Assembly: GCF_040050925.1 (NCBI RefSeq)
Contig: NZ_CP157390.1
Span: forward strand, 2,976,001 to 3,040,000
Reading direction: 5' to 3'
Length of the DNA stretch: 64,000 bases
Origin: Leifsonia sp. NPDC080035
GTDB taxonomy: Bacteria; Actinomycetota; Actinomycetes; Actinomycetales; Microbacteriaceae
Position numbers and translations under genes: made by a program. Shown here piece by piece: positions 49,745-58,372 of this stretch. Each line of letters starts with the position of its first letter. Position 1 is the stretch's first letter. Under the pieces are notes generated by a model. That model saw only the letters and a program-made list of their open reading frames with translations, ran no database searches and had not been told where the DNA came from.

Positions 49745-51519
49745 CCCTCGACCGCTGGTTCGGCCGCCTGCCGATCGACTCGCCGTCCGTCTTCATGAAG
49801 CTGATCCCGACGCTGATCGGCTACGTTCTGGCGCTGGGCGTCGAGCTGGTGCCCGGGGTCGCCCTGGTGATCACGCCGGTCTACCTGGTGACCTCCCTCG
49901 TGCTGATGGCGCTCGCCGTCGTCCTCGCGCTCGCCGTCCCGTGGCGGCGCACCGCGGCGGCCTGGCCGCTCGTGGTGCCGGTGCTGGCGCTGATCGCGAT
50001 CGGGTTCCTGCGGCTGGGGACCGGTAGCGGCTCCTCGCCGATCGCGGTCGTGCTGCTGCTCCCGTTCATCTGGATCGCGACGGAGGAGGGCCGGTACAAC
50101 ATCCTGGTCGCCGCGGCCGGGATGTTCCTCGTGCTGCTCGCGCCCGTCGTCGTCTCCAATGTGGCGACCTCACCGGTGGACCTCGTGCGCGCCCTGTTCT
50201 CCCCGGTGATCTACCTCGTGCTCGCGGGCGTGATCAACGAGATCGCCCACCGGCTGCGCAAACAGCTCGCCGCGTCGAAGGCGGAGGCGGAGCAGCGCGA
50301 ACAGCTGCTCGCGCAGGCCGTGCGGGCGCAGGACGAGCTGGTGCTCAATGAGGCGCGGCTGCGGACCGCGAACCGCCTCATCCAGAGCATCTGGAACGCC
50401 GTCACCGAGCAGTCCGTGATCGGCACGGACCTCGACGGCCTCATCGACGTGTGGAACCCGGGCGCCGAGAAGATGCTCGGCCTCACCGAGAAGCAGGTGG
50501 TCGATGGCGGCAGGCACGTCATCGACTTCCATCTGGAGTCGGAGCTCGAGGACCGGCTCCGGGAGATGGACGCGCGCTTCACGACGGTCGCCAGCGCCGA
50601 CGACTTCTCCGCGCTGGTGGACACCGTGCGCGCGGGCTCGGCGGACGTGCGCGACTGGACGTACGTGCGCGCCGACGGCAAGCACGTCGCCGTGCAGGTG
50701 GCGGCGACGCCGCGGCTCGACGAGAACGGCCACCGGGTCGGCTTCATCTTCGTGGCGACCGACATGACGCAGGCGCGCGAGTTCGCCCGGCTGAAGGACG
50801 AGTTCGTCGGGCTGATCTCGCACGAGCTGCGCACGCCGCTCAGCTCGATCCTCGGCTACCTCGAGCTGATGCGCGACGACGAGGAGGCGCCGCTCTCGGA
50901 GGAGCAACTGCAGTACCTCGGCGTCGCGGAGCGGAACGCGCACCGGCTGCTTCGGCTGGTCGGCGATCTGCTGTTCACGGCCCAGGTGGAGTCCGGACGC
51001 TTCCCGATCGACATCACGGACGCCGAGTTGCGCGGGGTCGTCGCGGCCTCCGTCGAGTCTGCGACGCCGGTCGCGTCGAGCGCCGGGGTGACTCTCGTCT
51101 CGGACGTTCCCGACGAGCCGGTGGAGGTGCGCGGCGACCAGGTCCGGCTGGGCCAGGCGGTCGACAACCTCGTCTCGAACGCGCTCAAGTTCACGCCGTC
51201 CGGCGGCACGGTGACCGTGTCCCTCTCCCGCCAGGGCGACGAGGCCGTCATCGCGGTCACGGACACCGGCATCGGGATCCCCGCGGTCGAGGTCAGCCAG
51301 CTGTCGCAGCGCTTCTTCCGCGCCTCCACCGCGACCCGCAACGCGGTGCCGGGCGTGGGCCTGGGGCTCACCATCACCAAGGCGATCGTGACGGCGCACG
51401 GCGGCCGGCTCGACATCGCGAGCGAGGAAGGCGTCGGCACGTCGATCAGCCTCCGGCTTCCGATCGAGACGCCCCGCCCGGTCGCCGAGGCCGTCCCGGG
51501 AGCGGAGCGTTCGTCATGA
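49741..51519 (+). CDS. Membrane PAS-domain sensor histidine kinase
   Basis: 592 residues. About five transmembrane helices (20-165) form a MASE-like sensor. A short coiled coil (170-215) leads to a PAS domain (215-345, with a PAC-like end FIFVATDMTQARE) and a HisKA domain with His361 (LISHELRTPLSSI). The HATPase_c domain follows: N box NLVSNALKFTP, G1 VTDTGIGIP, G2 GVGLGLTITKAIV. No extracytoplasmic domain of note, so the signal is likely sensed in the membrane or by PAS. ATGA overlaps on both sides. Confidence 0.9.
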   Translation: MTLDRWFGRLPIDSPSVFMKLIPTLIGYVLALGVELVPGVALVITPVYLVTSLVLMALAVVLALAVPWRRTAAAWPLVVPVLALIAIGFLRLGTGSGSSPIAVVLLLPFIWIATEEGRYNILVAAAGMFLVLLAPVVVSNVATSPVDLVRALFSPVIYLVLAGVINEIAHRLRKQLAASKAEAEQREQLLAQAVRAQDELVLNEARLRTANRLIQSIWNAVTEQSVIGTDLDGLIDVWNPGAEKMLGLTEKQVVDGGRHVIDFHLESELEDRLREMDARFTTVASADDFSALVDTVRAGSADVRDWTYVRADGKHVAVQVAATPRLDENGHRVGFIFVATDMTQAREFARLKDEFVGLISHELRTPLSSILGYLELMRDDEEAPLSEEQLQYLGVAERNAHRLLRLVGDLLFTAQVESGRFPIDITDAELRGVVAASVESATPVASSAGVTLVSDVPDEPVEVRGDQVRLGQAVDNLVSNALKFTPSGGTVTVSLSRQGDEAVIAVTDTGIGIPAVEVSQLSQRFFRASTATRNAVPGVGLGLTITKAIVTAHGGRLDIASEEGVGTSISLRLPIETPRPVAEAVPGAERSS

Positions 51520-52319
51520 CCCTCGTCGCCGTCGCCCAGTTCACGCCCACCGACGACCGGGTGCACAACCGCGACATCGTCGCCGGGCTCGTCGCGGTGG
51601 CGGCGGAGCGCGGTGCGCGCCTCGTCGTGTTTCCGGAGTACGCGTCGTACTTCACGGACCCGCTGGGGCCGTCCTTCGCGCGCAACGCCGAACCCCTCGA
51701 CGGCGAGTTCGTCGGCGCCCTCGCCGCCGCCGCCCGCGAGCACGGGCTGTATGCGATCGCCGGGCTCGTGGAGCAGACGGGGGAGCGGCACCGCTTCGCG
51801 AACACGCTGGTCGCGGTGTCGGACACCGGGGAGACGGTCGCGACGTATCGCAAGCAGCACCTGTACGACGCGTTCGGCGCCCGCGAGTCGGAGTGGGTGG
51901 TGCCCGGCGACACCGCGATGCCGCAGGTGTTCGAGGTCGACGGCCTCCGTGTCGGGATGCAGACCTGCTACGACCTGCGCTTCCCGGAGGTGACGCGGCG
52001 CATCGCCGACGCGGGCGCCGACCTGGTCGCGATCCCCGCCGAGTGGGTGCGCGGACCGCTCAAGGAGCACCACTGGGCGACGCTGCTCGCCGCGCGCGCC
52101 ATCGAGAACACGCTGTACGTCGCCGCGGCCGATCACACGCCGCCGATCGGCATCGGAGCGAGCAGCATCCTCGATCCGATGGGCGTCGCCATTGCCGGGC
52201 TCGCCGAGACGACGGGCGTCGCGATGGCGGATGCGTCACCGGAGCGGGTGCGCCAGGTCCGCGAGCGCAATCCCGCCCTCGCCCTGCGCCGCTACCGCGT
52301 CGAGCCCCTCGCCGAGTGA
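51516..52319 (+). CDS. Carbon-nitrogen hydrolase (nitrilase superfamily)
   Basis: 267 residues. Glu-Lys-Cys triad: Glu41 (VVFPEYASYF), Lys113 (ATYRKQHLYD) and Cys151 (GMQTCYDLRFPE). Length and motifs fit the Nit/omega-amidase-like branch, which cleaves small amides or deaminated glutathione. ATGA overlap with the kinase ties it to the operon. It could act on the amide made by the ATP-grasp enzyme, or be a housekeeping gene captured at the 3' end. Confidence 0.87.
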   Translation: MTLVAVAQFTPTDDRVHNRDIVAGLVAVAAERGARLVVFPEYASYFTDPLGPSFARNAEPLDGEFVGALAAAAREHGLYAIAGLVEQTGERHRFANTLVAVSDTGETVATYRKQHLYDAFGARESEWVVPGDTAMPQVFEVDGLRVGMQTCYDLRFPEVTRRIADAGADLVAIPAEWVRGPLKEHHWATLLAARAIENTLYVAAADHTPPIGIGASSILDPMGVAIAGLAETTGVAMADASPERVRQVRERNPALALRRYRVEPLAE

Positions 52320-52341
52320 GCGGACTCCGGCACCGGCCGCC

Positions 52342-53538
52342 TCAGGCGCCGAGAGCCGCGAGCCGGCGGGCGGCCTCGTCGAGCACCTCGACGCGCTTGC
52401 AGAACGCGAACCGGACGAGGGACGCCGTGCGGCGGGCGTAGTCGTCACGGCAGAACGCCGCCAGCGGCACCGCCACCACCCCGGCGAGCTCCGGCAGCCT
52501 CCGGCAGAATTCGACCGCGTCCGGGTGGCCAAGGGGCGCCGCGTCGGCGACGACGAAGTAGGTGCCCTCCGACGGCGCGACCGCGAAGCCCGCGGCCCGG
52601 AGACTGGCCGAGAGCACGTCCCGCTTGTGCTGGAGCGCCGCCGCGATGCCGGTGAAGAAGTCGTCGGGAAGCGCGAGGCCGGCCGCCATCGCCGGCTGGA
52701 ACGGCGCCCCGTTCACGTAGGTGAGGAACTGCTTGACGGCGAGGATCGCCGTCACCAGCTCCGGACGAGCCGTCAGCCAGCCGACCTTCCACCCGGTCGT
52801 GTTGAACGTCTTGCCGCCGGAGGAGATGGTGACCGTCCGCTCGGCGGCTCCCGGCAGGGTCGCGATCGGGATGTGCGCCGGGCCGAAGGTGAGGTGCTCG
52901 TAAACCTCGTCGGTGACGATGATCGCGCCGTGACGGTCCGCCAGCGCGACGATCTCGGTCAGGATCTCCCGGTCCAGCACCGCGCCGGTCGGATTGTGCG
53001 GGGTGTTGACGAGGATGACCCGGGTCCGGTCGGAGACGGTCTCCCGCAGCCGCTGAAGGTCCGGACGGAAGTCCGGCAGCTGGAGCGGGACGGTGCGGTG
53101 CACGCCGCCCGCGAGCGCGATCACGGCGCCGTATTCGTCGTAGTACGGCTCGAAGGTCACCACCTCGTCGCCCGGTTCGAGCAGGGCGAGCAGCGTCGCG
53201 GCGATCGCCTCGGTCGCGCCCGCGGTGATCAGCACCTCCCGGTCGGGGTCGAGCTCGAGACCGTAGAAGCGGCGCTGATGCTCGGCGACGGCGACGCGAA
53301 GGGCCGGGATACCGGGCCCAGGCGGGTACTGGTTGTCACCGCCCCTGATCGCGGCGACTGCGGCGTCGAGCACCGCGGCGGGTCCATCCTCGTCGGGGAA
53401 GCCCTGCCCGAGGTTGATGGCGCCGGTCCGGACGGCGAGGGCGCTCATCTCCGCGAAGATCGTCGGCCGCACCGAACCGTCCGCGCCGAGCAGCCCGGCT
53501 CCTGCCGCGGCTCTGCGCCACGCTCCGCCGACCGCCAT
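52342..53538 (-). CDS. dapC: N-succinyldiaminopimelate aminotransferase (Rv0858c/DapC-like)
   Basis: 398 residues, class I PLP aminotransferase. Motifs: INLGQGFPDEDGP, NQYPPGPGIPALR, NTPHNPTGAVL, TDEVYEHLTF, SSGGKTFNTTGWKVGW (Schiff-base Lys) and VRFAFCKR. The overall pattern closely follows the M. tuberculosis DapC I remember, so it likely makes N-succinyl-LL-DAP, between DapD and DapE. A kynurenine or methionine aminotransferase is the alternative. ATG with AGGAG upstream; -10 TAGGTT (complement 53567-53572). Confidence 0.78.
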   Translation of the reverse strand: MAVGGAWRRAAAGAGLLGADGSVRPTIFAEMSALAVRTGAINLGQGFPDEDGPAAVLDAAVAAIRGGDNQYPPGPGIPALRVAVAEHQRRFYGLELDPDREVLITAGATEAIAATLLALLEPGDEVVTFEPYYDEYGAVIALAGGVHRTVPLQLPDFRPDLQRLRETVSDRTRVILVNTPHNPTGAVLDREILTEIVALADRHGAIIVTDEVYEHLTFGPAHIPIATLPGAAERTVTISSGGKTFNTTGWKVGWLTARPELVTAILAVKQFLTYVNGAPFQPAMAAGLALPDDFFTGIAAALQHKRDVLSASLRAAGFAVAPSEGTYFVVADAAPLGHPDAVEFCRRLPELAGVVAVPLAAFCRDDYARRTASLVRFAFCKRVEVLDEAARRLAALGA

Positions 53539-53707
53539 GCCGACTCCTTCCTGCACGCCTGGATCCAACCTAGGCCCTCGTTCTCACCTCATGCATTCGG
53601 TACGTTATGGAGAGTCATCGGGAGGCGGAAGGTCGCCCACAGGACGTGCAAATAGAACACCCAGGTTTGGATCCCAAGCTGTCAGTGCTTGGAAGGAGCA
53701 CCACACC

Positions 53708-55462
53708 ATGACCGACACCCCGATCTCTCCGGAGCCCGCGAAGCCCCAGCACGACGCCGACACCGACTCGGTCGTGGACGCTGCGGCCGCTCCCGCGCAG
53801 ACCCCCGCCGAGGAGCGCGCCGCCGAGGCCGCCCCGGCCGCGCCCGCACCCGCCGCGGATGCCGCCCCGGCAGCCCCGGCTCCCGCCGCGGCCCCGCAGC
53901 AGCCCGTCGCCGCCGACGGCGGCTGGACCGTCCCGGCGCAGCAGCCCGCGGCGGAGCAGCCGACGGCGCAGCAGCCGACGGTGCCCCAGCCCGCCGCGCA
54001 GCAGCCGACGGTGCCCCAGCCGACGGCGCAGCAGCCCGCTGCCCACCACACGCAGCCGACCCAGCCTGTCCACCCGCAGCCGTACGGCGCTCCCACCGGC
54101 CACGCGGGCGCTCCCGACTACGGCAACGGCTCCTTCGGCCAGCCGGCCGGTCAGCCCGGCCCCTACGCCCAGGCGCCCTACGCGCAGCAGCACGGCTACG
54201 CCACAGCGCCCGGTGCCGCTCCCGCGAAGCCCAAGAAGCGCACGAACACCGGTCTGATCATCGCGACCCTGGCCATCGGCGCACTCGTCGGCGGCGTCGC
54301 CGGCGCCGGGGCGGGCATCGGCCTGTACTCGGCCACGTCGAACAACGCCACGATCAAGACCGTCTCCGGCCCGCAGAACATCACGGTGAACGACACCAAC
54401 AACGCGACCACCATCACCGCCGTGGCGGCGAAGGCGTCGCCGAGCGTCGTTACGATCAACGTGAGCGCCTCGAGCGAGGGCGGCACCGGCTCCGGCATCG
54501 TGCTCACCTCGGACGGCTACGTCCTCACCAACACCCACGTCGTCACCCTCGACGGCCAGGCCTCCGACGTCAACGTCTCCGTCACCGACAACGACGGCAA
54601 GATCTACTCGGCGAAGATCGTCGGCACCGACCCGACCACCGACCTCGCGGTGATCAAGCTCGACGGAGCGTCCGGCATGACGCCGATGGCGTGGGCCGAT
54701 TCCAGCAAGCTCAACGTCGGCGACACCACCGTCGCGATCGGCGCGCCGCTCGGCCTGTCCGGCACCGTCACCGACGGCATCGTCAGCGCGCTCAACCGGT
54801 CCATCAGCATCGCGTCCTCCGCGGCGCCGAAGTCGAGCGACGGGACCGACGGCAACGGCAACGGCAACAACGGCCAGCAGAACCCGTTCAACTTCGACTT
54901 CCCCGGTCAGGGCAACGGATCCACCCAGCAGCAGAGCTCGTCCGGCACGATCTCGCTCCCTGTCATCCAGACCGACGCGTCGATCAACCCCGGGAACTCG
55001 GGCGGCGCTCTGCTGAACAGCAAGGGCGAGCTGATCGGCGTGAACGTCGCGATCGCGAGCGCGGGTGGCAGCAGCTCCTCGAGCGGCCAGTCCGGGAGCA
55101 TCGGCGTCGGCTTCGCCATCCCGTCGGACCTCGCCAAGCGCGTCTCGGACGAGATCATCAAGAATGGCTCCGCCACTCACGGCCTGCTCGGCGCCTCCGT
55201 CGCCGACGCCAGCTCGGACAGCAAGGCCACCACTGTCGGCGCCCTGATCAAGAGCGTCACGAGCGGCGGGGCCGCCGCCGGCGCCGGGCTGAAGGCCGGT
55301 GACGTCGTCGTGAACTTCAACGACCTGCCGATCACCGACGCCACCGACCTCACCGCCCAGGTGCGGGCGCTGGCCGCCGGTGCGAAGGCCGACATCACCT
55401 ACATCCACGACGGTCAGACGAAGACCGCGACGGTGACCCTCGGCTCGCTCACCACGAACTGA
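53708..55462 (+). CDS. HtrA/DegP-like membrane-anchored serine protease with PDZ domain
   Basis: 584 residues. A disordered 170-residue cytoplasmic N-terminus rich in Ala, Pro and Gln is followed by one membrane anchor (TGLIIATLAIGALVGGVAGAG), an S1C trypsin-like domain and a PDZ domain. Triad: His in LTNTHVVT, Asp in TTDLAVIK and Ser in NPGNSGGALL. A Ser/Gly/Asn-rich insert sits between the Asp and Ser segments. It degrades misfolded envelope proteins. AAGGAG precedes the ATG. A possible -10 (TACGTT, 53601-53606) would leave a leader of about 95 nt. Monocistronic, with a terminator hairpin after it. Confidence 0.9.
   Translation: MTDTPISPEPAKPQHDADTDSVVDAAAAPAQTPAEERAAEAAPAAPAPAADAAPAAPAPAAAPQQPVAADGGWTVPAQQPAAEQPTAQQPTVPQPAAQQPTVPQPTAQQPAAHHTQPTQPVHPQPYGAPTGHAGAPDYGNGSFGQPAGQPGPYAQAPYAQQHGYATAPGAAPAKPKKRTNTGLIIATLAIGALVGGVAGAGAGIGLYSATSNNATIKTVSGPQNITVNDTNNATTITAVAAKASPSVVTINVSASSEGGTGSGIVLTSDGYVLTNTHVVTLDGQASDVNVSVTDNDGKIYSAKIVGTDPTTDLAVIKLDGASGMTPMAWADSSKLNVGDTTVAIGAPLGLSGTVTDGIVSALNRSISIASSAAPKSSDGTDGNGNGNNGQQNPFNFDFPGQGNGSTQQQSSSGTISLPVIQTDASINPGNSGGALLNSKGELIGVNVAIASAGGSSSSSGQSGSIGVGFAIPSDLAKRVSDEIIKNGSATHGLLGASVADASSDSKATTVGALIKSVTSGGAAAGAGLKAGDVVVNFNDLPITDATDLTAQVRALAAGAKADITYIHDGQTKTATVTLGSLTTN
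53969..54028 (+). repeat. Two 30-bp in-frame repeats (QQPTVPQPxA) in the protease N-terminus
   Basis: Copies 53969-53998 and 53999-54028 encode QQPTVPQPAA and QQPTVPQPTA. Partial units flank them. This is a coding minisatellite in the disordered cytoplasmic tail. Confidence 0.85.
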
Positions 55463-55475
55463 TCTCCGCCCCGCC

Positions 55476-55510
55476 GAAGGCCGTCCCGCGCAGCGCGCGG
55501 GGCGGCCTTC
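55476..55510 (+). terminator. Hairpin after htrA-like gene
   Basis: GAAGGCCG pairs with CGGCCTTC, then a T-G wobble, then CCCGCGC with GCGCGGG around an AGC loop. It lies 13 nt after the stop. There is no long T-tract. Confidence 0.75.
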
Positions 55511-55572
55511 CGCCGTTCTCACGGCGGGCGTGAGAGGGCGACTGGTAAGCTCGGGGCGACCCGAGACGACGA

Positions 55573-56625
55573 ATGGATCAGATGCCGGACCACAGTGCAG
55601 ACACCCTCCCTGGTGTCTCCTACGTGATGCCCGTCCTCAACGAGGCGACCCATGTCAGGGCGGCCGTCGACAGCCTCCTCGGGCAGGACTACACCGGTCC
55701 GTTCGAGGTGACGATCGCGCTCGGCCCGAGCATCGACGGCACGACGGAGCTGGTCGAGGAGCTCGCGGCGGTCGACGCGCGCATCCGCGTCGTCGACAAC
55801 GAGATCGGGTCGACGCCGGCCGGGCTGAACCTCGCGATCCGCCAGTCCCGGTTCCCCATCGTGATCCGGGTGGATGCGCACAGCGTCCTGCCGCCGGACT
55901 ACGCGCGCATCGCCGTGGAGACCATCCTCGAGACCGGCGCGGACAATGTCGGCGGTCTGATGGATGCGCAGGGCACGACCCCGTTCGAGAAGGCCGTCGC
56001 GCGCGCCTACGGCAGCCGCGTCGGGCTCGGCGGCACCAAGCTGCACGTCGGAGGCGAGGCGGGCCCCGCGGAGACCGTCTACCTCGGGGTGTTCCGTCGT
56101 GACCGCCTGCTCGAGGTGGGGCTGTTCGACGAGGAGATCAAGCGCGGCCAGGACTGGGAGCTGAACCGCCGCCTGCGCCACACCGGCGGGACCGTCTGGT
56201 TCACTCCGCGTCTCAAGGTGACCTACCGCCCGCGCCCCAACCTCTATCGCCTGGCCAGGCAGTTCGTCTCGACCGGAGTGTGGCGTGGCGAGCTCGCGCG
56301 GCGCTTCCCCGCCTCCAACGGCCTGCGCTACTTCGCACCCCCGGTGATGGTGGTCGGGGTCGCGGTGGGCATCCTGCTCGGCATCGGCGGCATCGTCCAG
56401 GCGGTGCTGGGCGCCGCGCCCTGGCTGCTGTGGGGCTTCGCGATCCCGGTGGCGTACCTGCTGATCGTCGTCGTCTCCGCGCTGGTCTGGGGCCGTCGGG
56501 ACGGCTTTTCGTCGTTCCTCTGGTTTCTCGTAGTCTTGCCCTGCATCCACTTCAGCTGGGGGATCGGCTTCATCCTCGGATACCTGTCGCTCACCAGGAA
56601 CATCACGGCCCACACGGGAAGGTAG
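55573..56625 (+). CDS. Family 2 glycosyltransferase with C-terminal membrane helices
   Basis: 350 residues. GT-A fold: VSYVMPVLNEATHVRAAVDSLL, VIRVDAHSVLPPDYA (DxD-like Asp-Ala-His) and GQDWELNRRLRHTG (catalytic-base region). Three hydrophobic helices at 255-340 anchor it. It resembles succinoglycan-type (ExoA-like) transferases. It is the first gene of a three-gene set with the CDP-alcohol phosphotransferase (2-nt gap) and another GT2, so it probably builds part of a surface polymer. -10 TAAGCT lies about 25 nt upstream. Confidence 0.83.
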   Translation: MDQMPDHSADTLPGVSYVMPVLNEATHVRAAVDSLLGQDYTGPFEVTIALGPSIDGTTELVEELAAVDARIRVVDNEIGSTPAGLNLAIRQSRFPIVIRVDAHSVLPPDYARIAVETILETGADNVGGLMDAQGTTPFEKAVARAYGSRVGLGGTKLHVGGEAGPAETVYLGVFRRDRLLEVGLFDEEIKRGQDWELNRRLRHTGGTVWFTPRLKVTYRPRPNLYRLARQFVSTGVWRGELARRFPASNGLRYFAPPVMVVGVAVGILLGIGGIVQAVLGAAPWLLWGFAIPVAYLLIVVVSALVWGRRDGFSSFLWFLVVLPCIHFSWGIGFILGYLSLTRNITAHTGR

Positions 56626-56627
56626 GC

Positions 56628-57446
56628 ATGTCAGCACCGGCAACCGGAGGCCACGGCGCGCGCCCGACCTCGATCGCGGAGCTCCGAGCGGTGGCGCAGC
56701 CGCCCGAGGTCCGCGGGCGGCGCAACGCCGAGCACTGGACCGCGTCGCTGTACCTGCGGAACCTCTCGCCGTACCTCACGTGGTTCCTGCTCAAGACCTC
56801 GATCTCCGCCAACGGCGTCACCGGCCTGATGATCCTCACGGGCTGGGCGACGGCGGCGAGCCTGCTCATCCCGGGCATCGGAGGGGCGGCGCTGGCACTC
56901 GTGCTCGGGCAGCTGCAGATGCTGGTCGACTGCTGCGACGGCGAGGTCGCGCGCTGGCGCGGCACGTCCTCTCCGGCGGGCATCTTCCTCGACAACGTCG
57001 GGCACTACACGACGGAGACGCTCATCGCCATCGTGCTGGGCATCCGTGCCGCCGGCTACCCGTTCGAGGCGCCGCAGGACTTCCTGTGGACCAACCTCGG
57101 CACCCTGCTCGCGCTCATCATCGTCCTGAACAAGGCCCTGAACGACATGGTGCGGGTGGCGCGGGCGAACGCCGGGCTGCCGAAGCTCGCCGACACCCAG
57201 GCGGCGTACGCGCCGACCCACGGGCTCGTCGCGACGCTGCGCCGGGCCGCCCGGTTCCTGCCGTTCCACCGGCTGTACCACTCGGTCGAGCTCACCATCC
57301 TGATCTTCGTCTTCTCGATCGTCGGCCTCTTCATCGGTGCGACGCTCGCGGATCGCATCCTGCTCTGCGCCCTGGTCCCGCTCGCCCTGCTGGCGATCGT
57401 CGGCCACTTCGTCACGATCATGTCGTCGCGGCGGGTCCGTGGCTGA
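56628..57446 (+). CDS. CDP-alcohol phosphotransferase-family membrane protein with altered active site
   Basis: 272 residues with about six membrane helices. The family motif D-x2-DG-x2-AR-x8-G-x3-D-x3-D is seen as Asp101, Asp104-Gly105, Ala108-Arg109, Gly118 and Asp122, but the final Asp, normally the catalytic base, is His126 (FLDNVGH). It would transfer a phospho-alcohol from a CDP-alcohol to an acceptor in the membrane. Between two glycosyltransferases and near a nucleotidyltransferase, it may add a phosphopolyol to a glycan. Start ATG with AAGG; 8-nt overlap with the next gene. Confidence 0.82.
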   Translation: MSAPATGGHGARPTSIAELRAVAQPPEVRGRRNAEHWTASLYLRNLSPYLTWFLLKTSISANGVTGLMILTGWATAASLLIPGIGGAALALVLGQLQMLVDCCDGEVARWRGTSSPAGIFLDNVGHYTTETLIAIVLGIRAAGYPFEAPQDFLWTNLGTLLALIIVLNKALNDMVRVARANAGLPKLADTQAAYAPTHGLVATLRRAARFLPFHRLYHSVELTILIFVFSIVGLFIGATLADRILLCALVPLALLAIVGHFVTIMSSRRVRG

Positions 57447-58320
57447 CCCCACCGTCGCGGTCGTGGTGCTCACCCAGGGCACCCGCCCGGTGGAGCTGCG
57501 TCACGGGCTGGACTCCGTGCTCGCACAGCGCGGCGTCAGCACCGACATCGTGGTGGTGGGCAACGGCTGGGACCCGGCGACCGCCGATCCTGCTCTTCCC
57601 GACGGCGTGCGCGCGCTCGCCCTCCCCGAGAACATCGGGATCCCCGCCGGCCGCAACCGCGGTGTGCCGCTCGTGTCGGGGGAGTGGCTGTTCTTCCTGG
57701 ACGATGACGCGGACATCCCGTCGCCGACCTTCCTCGCGGACGCGATCGGCCGGCTGCAGGCCGACCCCACGATCGGGATGCTGCAGCCGCGGCTGCGCGC
57801 CCAGGACGGCAAGCCGTCGCCGCGCCGATGGATCCCGAGGATCCGCAAGGGCGACCCTGCGCAGCCGAGCGTGGTGTTCTCGGTCCTGGAGGCCGTGATC
57901 GTGATGCCCCGCGACGTCTTCGACCGCGCGGGCGGCTGGGCGGATCCGTTCTTCTACGCGCACGAGGGCATCGATCTCGCGTGGAAGGTGTGGGACCAGG
58001 ACCGGACGGTCTGGTACGCGGGTGACCTCGTCGCCGAGCATCCCGCCGTCTCGCCGACTCGGCACTCCTACTACTACCGCCTGAACGCCCGGAACCGGGT
58101 GTGGCTGGCGCGCCGGAACCTGCCCGGCGTGCTCGTCCCGCTCTACGTCGGCTCCTGGACCGCGATCCAGCTGCTGCGCTGGTTCCGCAAGCCGGCCGTG
58201 CTCCGGCCCTGGTTCGCCGGCTGGGCCGAGGGCTGGAGGACCGACCCGGGGGAGCGCCGCCCGATCCGGTGGAGGACGGTCTGGCGGATGACGATCGCCG
58301 GCAGGCCGCCGATCGTCTGA
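57439..58320 (+). CDS. Family 2 glycosyltransferase (rhamnosyltransferase-like)
   Basis: 293 residues from a GTG that overlaps the preceding stop by 8 nt. GT-A motifs: VAVVVLTQGTRPVEL, NIGIPAGRNRGV, WLFFLDDDADIP (DxD) and FFYAHEGIDLAWKVW. The C-terminus has a hydrophobic patch near 240 but no clear transmembrane set. The NxGxxxGRN and LDDDA pattern is that of GT2 enzymes that add rhamnose or galactofuranose. Co-transcribed with the two genes upstream. Confidence 0.83.
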   Translation: MADPTVAVVVLTQGTRPVELRHGLDSVLAQRGVSTDIVVVGNGWDPATADPALPDGVRALALPENIGIPAGRNRGVPLVSGEWLFFLDDDADIPSPTFLADAIGRLQADPTIGMLQPRLRAQDGKPSPRRWIPRIRKGDPAQPSVVFSVLEAVIVMPRDVFDRAGGWADPFFYAHEGIDLAWKVWDQDRTVWYAGDLVAEHPAVSPTRHSYYYRLNARNRVWLARRNLPGVLVPLYVGSWTAIQLLRWFRKPAVLRPWFAGWAEGWRTDPGERRPIRWRTVWRMTIAGRPPIV

Positions 58321-58340
58321 TCCGGTGCTCCGGCCCGTCG

Positions 58341-58368
58341 GCTTTCCGCTTTCCGCTTTCCGCTTTCC
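58341..58368. repeat. Four perfect tandem copies of GCTTTCC
   Basis: A 7-bp unit repeated four times without error in the 52-bp gap between the convergent GT2 and EcsC genes. Such arrays change length by slippage; here it lies outside coding sequence. Confidence 0.85.
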
Positions 58369-58372
58369 GCCG

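Noticed and set aside
53969..54028. CRISPR-like array
   Set aside because: The units are contiguous without spacers and code in frame for QQPTVPQPxA; no Cas gene is present. I saw no CRISPR array in the window.
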